A DNA stretch of 64,000 nucleotides, from NCBI RefSeq assembly GCF_039544105.1, contig NZ_BAABLA010000004.1; one strand, given 5' to 3'. Positions 8,546-16,477 of this stretch are shown here, piece after piece (within the stretch, counting starts at the first letter, position 1; each line of letters begins with the position of its first letter). The translations under genes and the position numbers were made by a program. A model generated the notes under the pieces. It was not told the DNA's origin and searched no databases. It worked only from the letters and a program-made list of their open reading frames with translations. This stretch comes from Haloechinothrix_A salitolerans (lineage in GTDB: Bacteria > Actinomycetota > Actinomycetes > Mycobacteriales > Pseudonocardiaceae).

Positions 8546-9823
8546 GTGAACGTTCGTGGTGCGGTGTTGGTCACTGGTACTGAAGTGCTCAGCGGTGCGA
8601 CTAGCGACCGCAACGGGCCATGGATCTCGCGGCGGCTGGGCACGCTGGGGGTGGAGGTCGAGGGCATCCACCAGGTCGGCGACCGGCCTGAGGACTTGCT
8701 GGCGACGCTGGAGTTCCTGCGTGGGCGCGGTATCGATCTGATCGTCACTTCCGGCGGCCTCGGGCCGACCGCGGACGATCTCACCGCCGAGGTCGTCGGC
8801 CGGTTCGCGGGTCGTCCGCTGCGCCTCGATGAGGAGATGGAGCGCAAGATCGAGGCCGTCCTGGCTGAGTTCGCGCGCCGGTTCAACCTCGACTCCGAGT
8901 CGTTGCGTGCCGGCAACCGCAAGCAGGCGATGGTGCCTGAAGGTGCGGTGCCGATCGATCCGGTGGGCACCGCACCGGGGCTCGTCGTGCCCGCCGGTGA
9001 TCAGGTGGTGATCGTGCTGCCCGGTCCGCCGCGCGAGCTGCAGGGGATGTGGGAGAGCGCGATCGCGGCGGCACCCGCGCGCGAGATGCTGGCGCGAGCC
9101 GAGCCTTACCAGGAACTAGCGCTGCGCATGTTCGGGGTACCCGAGTCCGAGCTGGCAGCCAGCCTGCGCGAGATCGGCGCCGGTACCGATCTTTCCGCGC
9201 TGGAAATCACCACGTGCTTGCGGGGCGGTGAACTCGAGGTCGACGTGCGCTACCGCGACGGTGCCGAAGAGGCTGCCGCCGCGCTTCGCGCTGGATTGGT
9301 CGAGCGCCACGGGTCGTTCGTGTTCAGCGAGACCGGTCAGTCCGCGACCGAGGCTGTCGTCGGCCTGCTCGACGGTCGCACGATCGCGGTGGCTGAGTCG
9401 TGCACGTCGGGTCTGCTTGCCGCCCGGCTTACCGAGCGTCCCGGCTCCTCGGCCTACTTTGTGGGCGGTGTAGTCGCCTACTCCAATGACGCCAAGGTCG
9501 AGCTGCTCGGGGTGCCCGCTGAGTTGATCGCGCGCACGGGCGCGGTGTCGACCGAGGTGGCCGAGGCGATGGCCGACGGCGCGATCGAGTGCTTCGGCGC
9601 CGACATCGGCGTCGGTATCACCGGCATCGCCGGCCCGGACGGCGGCACGCAGGACAAGCCGGTCGGTTACGTCTGTATCAGCGCCGCGGCACGCGGCGGC
9701 GAACGCCACACCCGCGACCCGGTCCTGCCCGGTGGCCGGGCCGACGTCCGCGAACGCTCGGCCACCGCCGCCCTGCACTTGGTGCGCAACCTGCTGCTAC
9801 TTGGCGAGCAGCCGCCACGCTGA
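8546..9823 (+). CDS. cinA: CinA: competence/damage-inducible protein with NMN amidohydrolase domain
   Basis: 425 residues with the two standard domains. The N-terminal MoaB/MogA-like COG1058 domain (about 1-170) has TGTEVLSG, TSGGLGPTADDLT and LPGPPREL. The C-terminal PncC domain (about 265-420) has AESCTSGLLAARLT and ITGIAGPDGGT, which deamidates nicotinamide mononucleotide in pyridine nucleotide salvage. The start is the second of two adjacent GTGs (8546), eight bases after GGGAGG; 8543 is possible. It follows the MFS gene by about 80 bp and is probably independent. Confidence 0.9.
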   Translation: MNVRGAVLVTGTEVLSGATSDRNGPWISRRLGTLGVEVEGIHQVGDRPEDLLATLEFLRGRGIDLIVTSGGLGPTADDLTAEVVGRFAGRPLRLDEEMERKIEAVLAEFARRFNLDSESLRAGNRKQAMVPEGAVPIDPVGTAPGLVVPAGDQVVIVLPGPPRELQGMWESAIAAAPAREMLARAEPYQELALRMFGVPESELAASLREIGAGTDLSALEITTCLRGGELEVDVRYRDGAEEAAAALRAGLVERHGSFVFSETGQSATEAVVGLLDGRTIAVAESCTSGLLAARLTERPGSSAYFVGGVVAYSNDAKVELLGVPAELIARTGAVSTEVAEAMADGAIECFGADIGVGITGIAGPDGGTQDKPVGYVCISAAARGGERHTRDPVLPGGRADVRERSATAALHLVRNLLLLGEQPPR

Positions 9824-9880
9824 TTGCCGCCGAGGAAACTTGCGTGCGGGAGGCCCGGCCAAGCCAGTACGATCCCGGTC

Positions 9881-10339
9881 ATGACCGCGGATGGGTTCGT
9901 GCCAGTCGGCTTCGAGCCGCCGACGTCACTCGTCACCGACCAGTTCCACCTCGAACCGCTAGGGCCGCGGCACAATCTGGCCGATCATGCCGCATGGATG
10001 TCGAGCATCGAGCACATACGCTCCACTCCCGGCTATCCCGACGGCGACTGGCCACCACGCGACGGCATGACGCTCGAGGAGAACCTCACCGACCTACGCC
10101 GCCACGCCGACGAATTCACGCGAGGCGCCGGTTTCACCTTCACAGTGCTCGACCCACGCGACAACGACGTCATCGGTTGCGTCTATCTGTATCCCTCGGC
10201 CTCCGAGGAGTGGGACGTCACGGTGCAGTCGTGGGTGCGGGCCGACAGATCGGACCTCGACGCGCCACTCGCCGACGCTGTCGCACGCTGGCTCGCCACA
10301 GACTGGCCGTGGAAACGCGTGGACCGCTGCGGTCGCTGA
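9881..10339 (+). CDS. GNAT-family acetyltransferase-like protein
   Basis: 152 residues, with the RimJ/RimL-like arrangement: substrate region FHLEPLGPRHNLADHAAW, then FTFTVLDPRDNDVIGCVYLYP as the central beta strands. The usual acetyl-CoA loop (Q/RxxGxG/A) is not evident, so it may be inactive or divergent. A TACGAT hexamer lies seven bases before the ATG, consistent with a leaderless transcript. Confidence 0.6.
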   Translation: MTADGFVPVGFEPPTSLVTDQFHLEPLGPRHNLADHAAWMSSIEHIRSTPGYPDGDWPPRDGMTLEENLTDLRRHADEFTRGAGFTFTVLDPRDNDVIGCVYLYPSASEEWDVTVQSWVRADRSDLDAPLADAVARWLATDWPWKRVDRCGR

Positions 10340-10403
10340 ATCGTGAGGCACACTCATGCCGCGGGGCGCACGTGCGGCTGGCCATTCGACTCGGCTGTCT
10401 CGA

Positions 10404-10850
10404 TCACTGAGCGTCGAGTTGTTCGGCCAGGCCAATGATGATGCCTTCGGGGCCACGGATGTAGCAGAGCAGGAAGATGTCCTCGAACCGCTCTACCTCA
10501 CCGACCAGTTCGGCGCCGTGAGGCTTGAGGCGGGTCAGAGTGTCCTCGAGGTCGTCGACGGCGAACATGACGCGATGCAGGCCGAGTGTGTTCGCCGGAG
10601 GGGTCTTGGGATCGGGGCTGATCGCTGTCGGCTTGAGGTAGGTCATCAGCTCGAGCTTGCTATGGCCGTCCGGTGTGCGCATCATCGCGATATCGGCCTG
10701 GTGATCGTCGATCCCGACGACGCGTGACGCCCACCCACCTCCGACCGTCATTCTGCCGTCGAGTTCCATCCCCAGTTCAGCGAAGAACGCGATGGCTGCT
10801 TCAAGGTCGTCAACGACGATTCCGACGTTGTCCATCCGCTGGATTGTCAT
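10404..10850 (-). CDS. VOC (glyoxalase/bleomycin-resistance fold) protein
   Basis: 148 residues with the paired beta-alpha-beta-beta-beta modules of the vicinal oxygen chelate superfamily: MDNVGIVVDDLEAAIAFFAE at the N-terminus and LGLHRVMFAVDDLEDTLTRL in the second module. The metal-binding glutamate of the last strand is replaced in PEGIIIGLAEQL-type context with E present two residues before the GI pair. The reaction cannot be read from sequence. Convergent with the GNAT gene. Confidence 0.75.
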   Translation of the reverse strand: MTIQRMDNVGIVVDDLEAAIAFFAELGMELDGRMTVGGGWASRVVGIDDHQADIAMMRTPDGHSKLELMTYLKPTAISPDPKTPPANTLGLHRVMFAVDDLEDTLTRLKPHGAELVGEVERFEDIFLLCYIRGPEGIIIGLAEQLDAQ

Positions 10851-10994
10851 AGCGGCGAGACTATCCGGGGAGGCTCACCGAGGGGCGTCGGCGGCGAGTT
10901 CGGCCTCAGTGAAGACTGAATTAGCAATCATATGACTGGTGGCACGTCGCGACTGCTCAATGGCTCGGTCGACAACAGTTCCAAGATCATCGGA

Positions 10995-11029
10995 TGCCCC
11001 GGCAGGATTCGAATCCACGACACCCGCTT
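10995..11029 (-). repeat. tRNA-Arg 3'-half remnant (putative att repeat)
   Basis: Read on the minus strand, this stretch matches the T-arm, variable loop and anticodon-stem side of the tRNA-Arg at 29715-29787, with 29 of 32 aligned bases identical, including the 3' flank of the anticodon stem and the TTCGAAT T-loop. The T-stem is mispaired, so it is not a functional tRNA. It lies in the same orientation as the intact tRNA and on the side of that tRNA's 3' end, as expected for the distal attachment repeat of an integrated island. Confidence 0.6.
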
Positions 11030-11172
11030 GCGGCGGGTGGCCGACAGCGGCGACTAGGTCGTCTACCAGGCACTTTTGTCACCTGCGTGGTCTCTGCGGG
11101 TATCAGAGATCACACGGTTCACCCCAGTTTCGTGCCATTAGCCGTGCCACGGCTATCGGCGCTGGTGTCCGG

Positions 11173-11206
11173 TCACGATCGGTCGTCGAGGCTTGCGAGA
11201 AGCGCG
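11173..11206 (-). pseudogene. HepT C-terminal tail remnant
   Basis: Bases 11174-11206 match 29051-29083 at 30 of 33 positions in the same orientation. The matching codons read ALLASLDDRS-stop here and ALLASLNDRL-stop at the end of the HepT-like gene at 29050. Nothing upstream of the tail resembles HepT, so only a scar remains. Confidence 0.6.
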
Positions 11207-11409
11207 AGCTTGGGCGTCGCGGACGCAGCGGCAGCCGGTATTGCCCATGGACGAGTGCGAGGTGACGAACCGGCCCTTCGACGTGGGTGCGCTCGTCGCG
11301 CGGATGAACGAGCGTGAAGGGAACTACCCGGGCGCCGATCGCGCAGCGTTATCGACAGGGTGTTCTACGCTGAAGCGATCAAACGAGCAACCAACCGAGG
11401 TGGCGCGTC

Positions 11410-12495
11410 ATGCGGGAGTCGAGTGCGAACCGGCGGCAGCGGATTCTGGCCCTGGTGGAGGCACGGGGCGAGGTACGGGTCACCGCACTCGCCGCCGAAC
11501 TCGGCGTCTCGGTGATCACCGCGCGTCGAGACGTCGAGGAGCTCTCGCGCGTGGGCAAGATCAGGCGGGGCCACGGCGTGGCGCGGTCGCTCGTGCCGAT
11601 GCGGCCCCCGCCGACGCCGGAGCGGTGGAGCGGCGGTGTGGTCGCGCTGGTCGTACCCGAACGGCACACCTACCTCAATGAGGTCGTGCACGGGGCGCGT
11701 GTCGCGCTGGAGGAGGCGTCCGTGCGGGTCGCGTTGCACCCGACGCCGCACACCGCGGGTGTTGAGCGGCCCGTCGTGCGCAACGTGCTCGCTCGGGAGA
11801 GCGCGCGAGGACTGTTGATCGCGCCGCGCTGGCGCACCGCCGATGAGCAGGAAGACGATCAGTGGCTGGCTGACGTCGATGTACCGGTTGTGCTGATGGA
11901 ACGCGCACCGCGAGTCGGTAGCTCCCTGCACGCACGGGACTCGGTGTGCACCGACCACTGGTATGGCGTGCATCTGGCGGTGGAGCATCTGATGTCGCTC
12001 GGTCACCGGCGGCTCGTGTTGGCGGCACGAGACGACAGTCCGACCGCGCGCGCCGTGCGTACCGCGTTCGCGGAGATCTGTCAGGCGCGGCCGTGGGTAC
12101 AGGAGTGGGCCGTGGTGCTCAGCGCGCCGGACGCCGGTGCCGATCCGACTACCACCTTCCAGGAACAGGAGTTGGTCGAGGTGATGCGCGAGCGTGGCGC
12201 GACGGGCGTGATCATGCACAGCGACACCGACGCCCTGATCCTGGTCCAGCAACTGGCCGAAGCCGGGCTCACCGTCGCCAGGGACTACTCGGTGGTCGCC
12301 TATGACGACGTCGTCGCTTCGCTCGGTAGTCCGCCGCTGACCGCCGTCGCTCCCGCCAAGACGGAGGTGGGTCGCCTCGCGGCCGAGCTGCTGCTTGAAC
12401 GCCTCGACCGAGGACCTGCCTCGGGACCCGCGCGCCAGGTGTCGGTGCTCCCCGAACTGAAGGTTCGCGGTTCCACACGCAATCTGAACGTTTGA
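11410..12495 (+). CDS. Hybrid regulator: DeoR-type HTH with LacI-type sensor domain
   Basis: 361 residues. Residues 1-60 are a DeoR winged helix (RRQRILALVEARGEVRVTAL, then SVITARRDVEEL). From about 75 the protein continues as a periplasmic-binding-protein fold of the LacI/GalR type: VALVVPERHTYLNEVVHGAR, LMSLGHRRLVLAARDD, and YSVVAYDDVVASLGSPPLTA. DeoR proteins normally carry a sugar-phosphate isomerase-like sensor, so this is a domain swap; it suggests a free-sugar rather than phosphosugar ligand. GAGGTGG precedes ATG. It stands at the head of the catabolic cluster. Confidence 0.8.
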   Translation: MRESSANRRQRILALVEARGEVRVTALAAELGVSVITARRDVEELSRVGKIRRGHGVARSLVPMRPPPTPERWSGGVVALVVPERHTYLNEVVHGARVALEEASVRVALHPTPHTAGVERPVVRNVLARESARGLLIAPRWRTADEQEDDQWLADVDVPVVLMERAPRVGSSLHARDSVCTDHWYGVHLAVEHLMSLGHRRLVLAARDDSPTARAVRTAFAEICQARPWVQEWAVVLSAPDAGADPTTTFQEQELVEVMRERGATGVIMHSDTDALILVQQLAEAGLTVARDYSVVAYDDVVASLGSPPLTAVAPAKTEVGRLAAELLLERLDRGPASGPARQVSVLPELKVRGSTRNLNV

Positions 12496-12514
12496 TCGAA
12501 TCTCTAGGACTTAT

Positions 12515-12531
12515 TGACCGAAATTCGGTCA
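12515..12531. promoter_or_regulatory. Perfect palindrome upstream of dehydrogenase gene (putative operator)
   Basis: TGACCGAAATTCGGTCA has 8-bp arms around one central base. It sits 20 bp after the hybrid regulator's stop and ~63 bp before the first downstream start. Its position suggests an operator for that regulator. Confidence 0.5.
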
Positions 12532-12577
12532 CCTGAGCACACTGTGGGCGTACCGTTGCGAACCGAAGGAGGCGACG

Positions 12578-12613
12578 ATGCCCATACACACCGCCTGTCG
12601 GTGCTCACCGTGA
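12578..12613 (+). CDS. Candidate 11-residue leader peptide coupled to the dehydrogenase
   Basis: AAGGAGG (12566-12572) is followed after five bases by ATG 12578 and an 11-codon frame, MPIHTACRCSP. Its TGA overlaps the GTG start of the 2-hydroxyacid dehydrogenase (GTGA at 12610). The dehydrogenase start has no ribosome-binding site of its own, so reinitiation from this short ORF would explain its translation. Alternatively the dehydrogenase begins at GTG 12601 and the short frame is incidental. Confidence 0.4.
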   Translation: MPIHTACRCSP

Positions 12614-13614
12614 GCCGTCCCCGCGCCGCGCTCGCGATGGCCACCGACGCGGCTGCGGCGGTCCTCGACAAGAGCGCGCTCGATGCGCTTCGCCGCGAAT
12701 GCGACGTCGCCGACGGCGTGCTCGACGACTTCACCACCGCGCACGCCCGTGAAACGTTGCGTGACGCCGAGCTACTCATCACAGGTTGGGGCTGTCCGCC
12801 CCTTGACGTCACGGTACTCGCTGACGCACCACGGTTGCGCGCTGTGGTGCACACGGCCGGATCGGTCCGAGCGCACATCACCGAGGCATGCTGGGAGCGT
12901 GGGATTGAGGTGAGTTCCGCGGCGGTGGCGAACTCGGTGCCGGTGGCCGAGTACACGGTGGCGATGATCCTGCTGTCGGGCAAACGGGTGCTCGAACGGG
13001 CGCGGGAGTATCGGGCGAACCGCGTCCGTGATGGCTGGCTGGCCGTTCCCCGCCACGTCGGCAATTTCCATCGAACGGTCGGCATCCTGTCCGCGTCGAT
13101 GATCGGCCGCCAGGTAATCGAGCTGCTGCAGCCGTACGACCTGCGAGTTCTGGTGCATGATCCGTACGTGAGCGCTACGGAGATGGCCCGACTCGGAGCT
13201 GAGAAGGTGAGCCTGGCCGATCTCTTCTCGTTCAGTGACGTCGTGAGCATCCACACGCCGCTGCTCCCTGAAACACGCGGGTTGGTGGGGAGGGAGTTGA
13301 TCGGATTGATGCGTTCGGACGCTGTACTCATGAACACGGCGCGCGGCGCGGTGCTCGATCAGGACGCCCTCGCCGATGCGACCTCTTCCGGCCGGATACG
13401 CGCGATTCTCGACGTCACCGATCCGGAGGTCCTGCCGCCCGACCACCCGCTGTGGGATGACGACAATGTCATGATCACGCCGCACCTGGCTGGCTCCCAG
13501 GGGAATGAATGGGGCCGACTAGCGGAGCTGGCCGTCGCGGAGGTCGCCAGATGGGTGTCCGGCGATGGGTTCGCTCACCCGGTTCACCGTGAACGGCTGG
13601 ATCTGATCGCGTGA
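12610..13614 (+). CDS. D-isomer-specific 2-hydroxyacid dehydrogenase
   Basis: 334 residues. The NAD-binding domain carries GILSASMIGRQVIELL near residue 160, where the usual GxGxxG is altered to S-x-S-x-x-G; the active-site set follows: NTARGAVLDQDALADA, then DVTDPEVLPPDHPLW and the catalytic His in MITPHLAGSQ. It would reduce a 2-keto acid or oxidise a hydroxy acid with NAD(P). GTG 12610 is preferred because it overlaps the short upstream frame; the longer frame from TTG 12514 crosses the palindrome and is unlikely. The stop overlaps the next gene's GTG (GTGA). Confidence 0.82.
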   Translation: MSRPRAALAMATDAAAAVLDKSALDALRRECDVADGVLDDFTTAHARETLRDAELLITGWGCPPLDVTVLADAPRLRAVVHTAGSVRAHITEACWERGIEVSSAAVANSVPVAEYTVAMILLSGKRVLERAREYRANRVRDGWLAVPRHVGNFHRTVGILSASMIGRQVIELLQPYDLRVLVHDPYVSATEMARLGAEKVSLADLFSFSDVVSIHTPLLPETRGLVGRELIGLMRSDAVLMNTARGAVLDQDALADATSSGRIRAILDVTDPEVLPPDHPLWDDDNVMITPHLAGSQGNEWGRLAELAVAEVARWVSGDGFAHPVHRERLDLIA

Positions 13615-15443
13615 AACTGCCCCCTGACGACCGACGGCTAAGTCCCCATACCGGCTACACCCGAGACCACTGGGTCGCCGTCGCGGACGGACTCCTGGAT
13701 GCCGCGTGGCGGTGGGCGACTCCCCATGGGGCGCTGCTGGATCTGCCGGGGCCAGCCTCGGCGAACGGCGTCCGCTCGGACGGTCTCGAAGGGTTCGCCC
13801 GTACCTTCCTCGCCGCGGGGTTCCGCGTCGCCGGAGAGAACGGCGAGGATCCCCACGGCTGGCTGGAGCGTTACGCTCATGGCCTCGACGCGGGCACTCG
13901 CAGTCCCGGACGTGACGACGTCGAGTCGTGGCCGGTGATACTCGATCACAGCCTCGCAGGGCAGGCGATGGTTGAATCAGCCTCCGTCGCGCTCGGGTTG
14001 CGGCTCACGCGTCCCTGGCTGTGGGATCGCCTTGACGAACGTGTGCGGGATCGTGTTGAAGAGTGGTTGCGCGGCGCGCTGCGTCATGTGCCCTCCCCGA
14101 ACAATTGGTACTTGTTCCCATACACCGTTGGTGGGTTCCTGGAATCAGTGGGTCGCGGTGATGCCGAGACCGCGCATGCGCGTGACAGGGCACTGGAACT
14201 CCTCGAAGCCTGGTACCGAGGCCATGGCTGGTACACCGACGGCGACGGGCAGGCATTCGATTACTACAACGGTTGGGCGCTGCACTTCTATCCCGTGCTG
14301 GATGCCCATCTCGCCCGAACACCGACGGCGTTGGGCGCGCGACTGCGCGCGCATCTGGACAGCTTCGCGCTGTGGTTTGGTGACGACGGCGCACCAATCC
14401 ACTTCGGACGATCATTGACCTACCGTTTCGCCTCGGTGTCGGCCGTCGGGCTTGGTGCTGTCACGGGAGACACTCCACTGCGGCCGGGGGTGTCGCGACG
14501 TCTGCTCAGCGGCGCGCTGAGGTACTTTCTCGACCGTGGCGCCGTTGGCGATGAGGGGCTGCTGAGTCTGGGGTGGCATGGCCCCCACCCGCCGACCGTG
14601 CAGTTCTATTCCGGGCCCGCTTCGCCGTACTGGGCGTCGAAGGCATTCGTGTGCCTGCTCGCCCCACCGGAGCACCCACTGTGGACAGCGACGGAGGAAA
14701 GGGCGCCCAGTGGGGCCGCTGACACGGTGCTCGCGCTGCCCGAGCCGGGGCTGCTCCTGCAGGCCACGGCGTCCGACGGGGTCGTCCGGTTGCACAACCA
14801 CGGAAGCGACCACCTCCAACCGTACGAAGCCGAGTTGGCTAGTGGCGATGACCCGCACTACGGCCGCTTCGCCTACTCCACGCGTACTGGCCCCACCGGG
14901 CGTGACAACGCAGCGGACAACCACTTGGCGGTCGTTGTCGACGGGGTGCGTAGCGTCCGGCGTCGGATTCACCCGATCGGTGTGGGGCAGGGTGATGGCT
15001 GGGGGTGGGGTGCGTCCTGGCACCGTCCGACCTTTGGTGGTGGCCTGGTGTCCGTGCCTAGTTTGCGCGTCGAGAGTGTGACCGTGGCTCGTGGGCGCGA
15101 CGAGGTACGGGTGCATCGCGTCGTCGGCGCTCCGCCTGGTTCGCGTGCCGAGCAGACGGGCTGGGCGACCGGCGCTGGAGAGTCGATTCTCCGGCCGCTG
15201 GCGGGCTGGGAGCAGCGGGGTGAGGTGCGTGCGCCGCGCGGTACGGCCTACGTGCCATGGGCGCTGGTGCCACGGCTCATCGCGGATGTCCACGGCGAGA
15301 AGGTGTTCGTCGCGCTGGCCGTGCTGGGCACCGAGTCCGGCGATCCGGTGGCGACTGTCACCTCGGGCCGGGTCGAGATGAGCTGGCCGGACGGTTTCGT
15401 GGTCGAGATCCGGTTGGACCCACTCGAGGTCGTCGCTGGGTGA
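13611..15443 (+). CDS. DUF2264 domain protein
   Basis: 610 residues. The N-terminal two thirds is the DUF2264 (alpha/alpha)-toroid: SDGLEGFARTFLAAGFR, SPNNWYLFPYTVGGFLE, GWYTDGDGQAFDYYNGWAL and GRSLTYRFA are its conserved blocks. The C-terminal third is beta-rich. DUF2264 proteins resemble heparinase- and glycoside hydrolase-type toroids and occur in polysaccharide-use loci, but no activity is firmly established to my knowledge. No signal peptide is visible, so the enzyme acts in the cytoplasm on an imported sugar. GTG start, coupled to the dehydrogenase. Confidence 0.8.
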   Translation: MKLPPDDRRLSPHTGYTRDHWVAVADGLLDAAWRWATPHGALLDLPGPASANGVRSDGLEGFARTFLAAGFRVAGENGEDPHGWLERYAHGLDAGTRSPGRDDVESWPVILDHSLAGQAMVESASVALGLRLTRPWLWDRLDERVRDRVEEWLRGALRHVPSPNNWYLFPYTVGGFLESVGRGDAETAHARDRALELLEAWYRGHGWYTDGDGQAFDYYNGWALHFYPVLDAHLARTPTALGARLRAHLDSFALWFGDDGAPIHFGRSLTYRFASVSAVGLGAVTGDTPLRPGVSRRLLSGALRYFLDRGAVGDEGLLSLGWHGPHPPTVQFYSGPASPYWASKAFVCLLAPPEHPLWTATEERAPSGAADTVLALPEPGLLLQATASDGVVRLHNHGSDHLQPYEAELASGDDPHYGRFAYSTRTGPTGRDNAADNHLAVVVDGVRSVRRRIHPIGVGQGDGWGWGASWHRPTFGGGLVSVPSLRVESVTVARGRDEVRVHRVVGAPPGSRAEQTGWATGAGESILRPLAGWEQRGEVRAPRGTAYVPWALVPRLIADVHGEKVFVALAVLGTESGDPVATVTSGRVEMSWPDGFVVEIRLDPLEVVAG

Positions 15444-15509
15444 GCGCGTGAGTTCGGCTCGCTGTCACGGGTGGTGATGGCGCCGACCACCGTTCCAGGC
15501 GGGCAACTA

Positions 15510-15653
15510 TGTAACCGTTTGCAGAATGGCGAGTTCGCTGACACATCGGTGTCAACGACAGATCGCCCACAATAGCGTGTGCAACTGGGGAAAGGCTGCC
15601 GTACTTCCTGGTTATGCCTTGACAAGCAAGTTGTAAGCGCTTACAAATATAAC
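15510..15653 (+). promoter_or_regulatory. LacI-type operator over a consensus promoter
   Basis: TTGACA (15619-15624), 17-bp spacer, TACAAA (15642-15647). The perfect 16-bp palindrome TTGTAAGCGCTTACAA (15631-15646) covers the spacer and most of the -10 element, an arrangement that blocks polymerase when bound. A weaker match, TGTAACCGTTTGCA (15510-15523), lies 121 bp upstream and could support looping. The core AGCGCT is that of LacI/CebR-family operators. Confidence 0.75.
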
Positions 15654-15678
15654 AGCGTCGAAGGAATGGAGATCGTCG

Positions 15679-16446
15679 ATGTTCTGGCAGTTCGCGGTGA
15701 GCACGCTTGGTATGCCGGGTATGCCGGTGCGGGAGGCGGCGCGGACGGCCATCGCGCACGGTTGTGAAGGCCTCGAACTGCGAGTGCATCCCGACGAAGA
15801 AGTCCACTTGGGGGTTTCCGGTCGGGTCGTCGACGGTGTGAGAACTCTCATCGCCGACCACGGGTTGGCGGTCGCGTGCCTGGCCGGGTACGCGCAGGTG
15901 TGCGCGCCGGGCGCGGATCGTCCGGTCATCGATCAACTGCGGGCCCTGATCGACCTGGCCCATCGGATGGGGACTTCGTCGGTGCGGGTTTTCCCGGGAG
16001 GCGACGGGGACGCGTACCCGCGAATCGAGGCGGTTATGGACGACCTCCACGAGACAGGCGTGCGGTTGCTAGTCGAGACGCACGACTCGCATCCGACCGG
16101 GGCCGCGGCGCTGGAGCTGGTCGCCGAGTTCGGCGAGCCTGATCGGGTCGCGGTGCTGTGGGACGCGGTGCACCCCTGGCGGTTCGGGGAGGAACCGGCC
16201 GCTACCAAGGAAGTGCTCGGTCCCTATCTCGGCTACTTCCAGGTGAAGGATGCCGTGGGGCGGGACGACGCGACCCCGGTTCCGCCAGGTGAGGGTGTAG
16301 TGCCGCTCGCGGAATGCGGCGAACTGCTGCGCTCGTGGTCGGGCTGGATTTCCCTGGAATGGGAGAAGGCGTGGTACTCGACCATCGCCCCGGTGGACGT
16401 GCCGTTGCGGGCCGCTGAGGCCTGGTTTGGCCGGTATGCCCCGTAA
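15679..16446 (+). CDS. Sugar phosphate isomerase/epimerase-like TIM barrel
   Basis: 255 residues of the xylose-isomerase-like AP endonuclease 2 superfamily. Likely metal ligands are visible in order: Glu in RLLVETHDSHPTG, Asp and His in LWDAVHPWRFG, Gln/Lys in YFQVKDA and a final Glu in ISLEWEKAWY. Such enzymes isomerise or epimerise sugars or act as ketone-sugar lyases. It is the first gene behind the LacI-type operator, and is followed by the oxidoreductase, DUF993 and a second TIM barrel in one tight operon. Confidence 0.8.
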   Translation: MFWQFAVSTLGMPGMPVREAARTAIAHGCEGLELRVHPDEEVHLGVSGRVVDGVRTLIADHGLAVACLAGYAQVCAPGADRPVIDQLRALIDLAHRMGTSSVRVFPGGDGDAYPRIEAVMDDLHETGVRLLVETHDSHPTGAAALELVAEFGEPDRVAVLWDAVHPWRFGEEPAATKEVLGPYLGYFQVKDAVGRDDATPVPPGEGVVPLAECGELLRSWSGWISLEWEKAWYSTIAPVDVPLRAAEAWFGRYAP

Positions 16447-16477
16447 CTGCGCGAGCCGTTCTGACAGTGAGGAAGAT

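Larger units (their letters stand above)
10851..11409. other. Gene-free island edge with tRNA and HepT scars
   Basis: 559 bp without a supported gene. It holds two relics described separately: a tRNA-Arg 3' half (10995-11029) and a copy of a HepT gene tail (11173-11206). The rest shows no recognisable coding signal. It is the left edge of the carbohydrate island. Confidence 0.55.

Noticed and set aside
12514..12609. Longer start (TTG) for the 2-hydroxyacid dehydrogenase
   Set aside because: It would read through the operator-like palindrome and the strong Shine-Dalgarno of the short ORF; family proteins begin near the chosen GTG.
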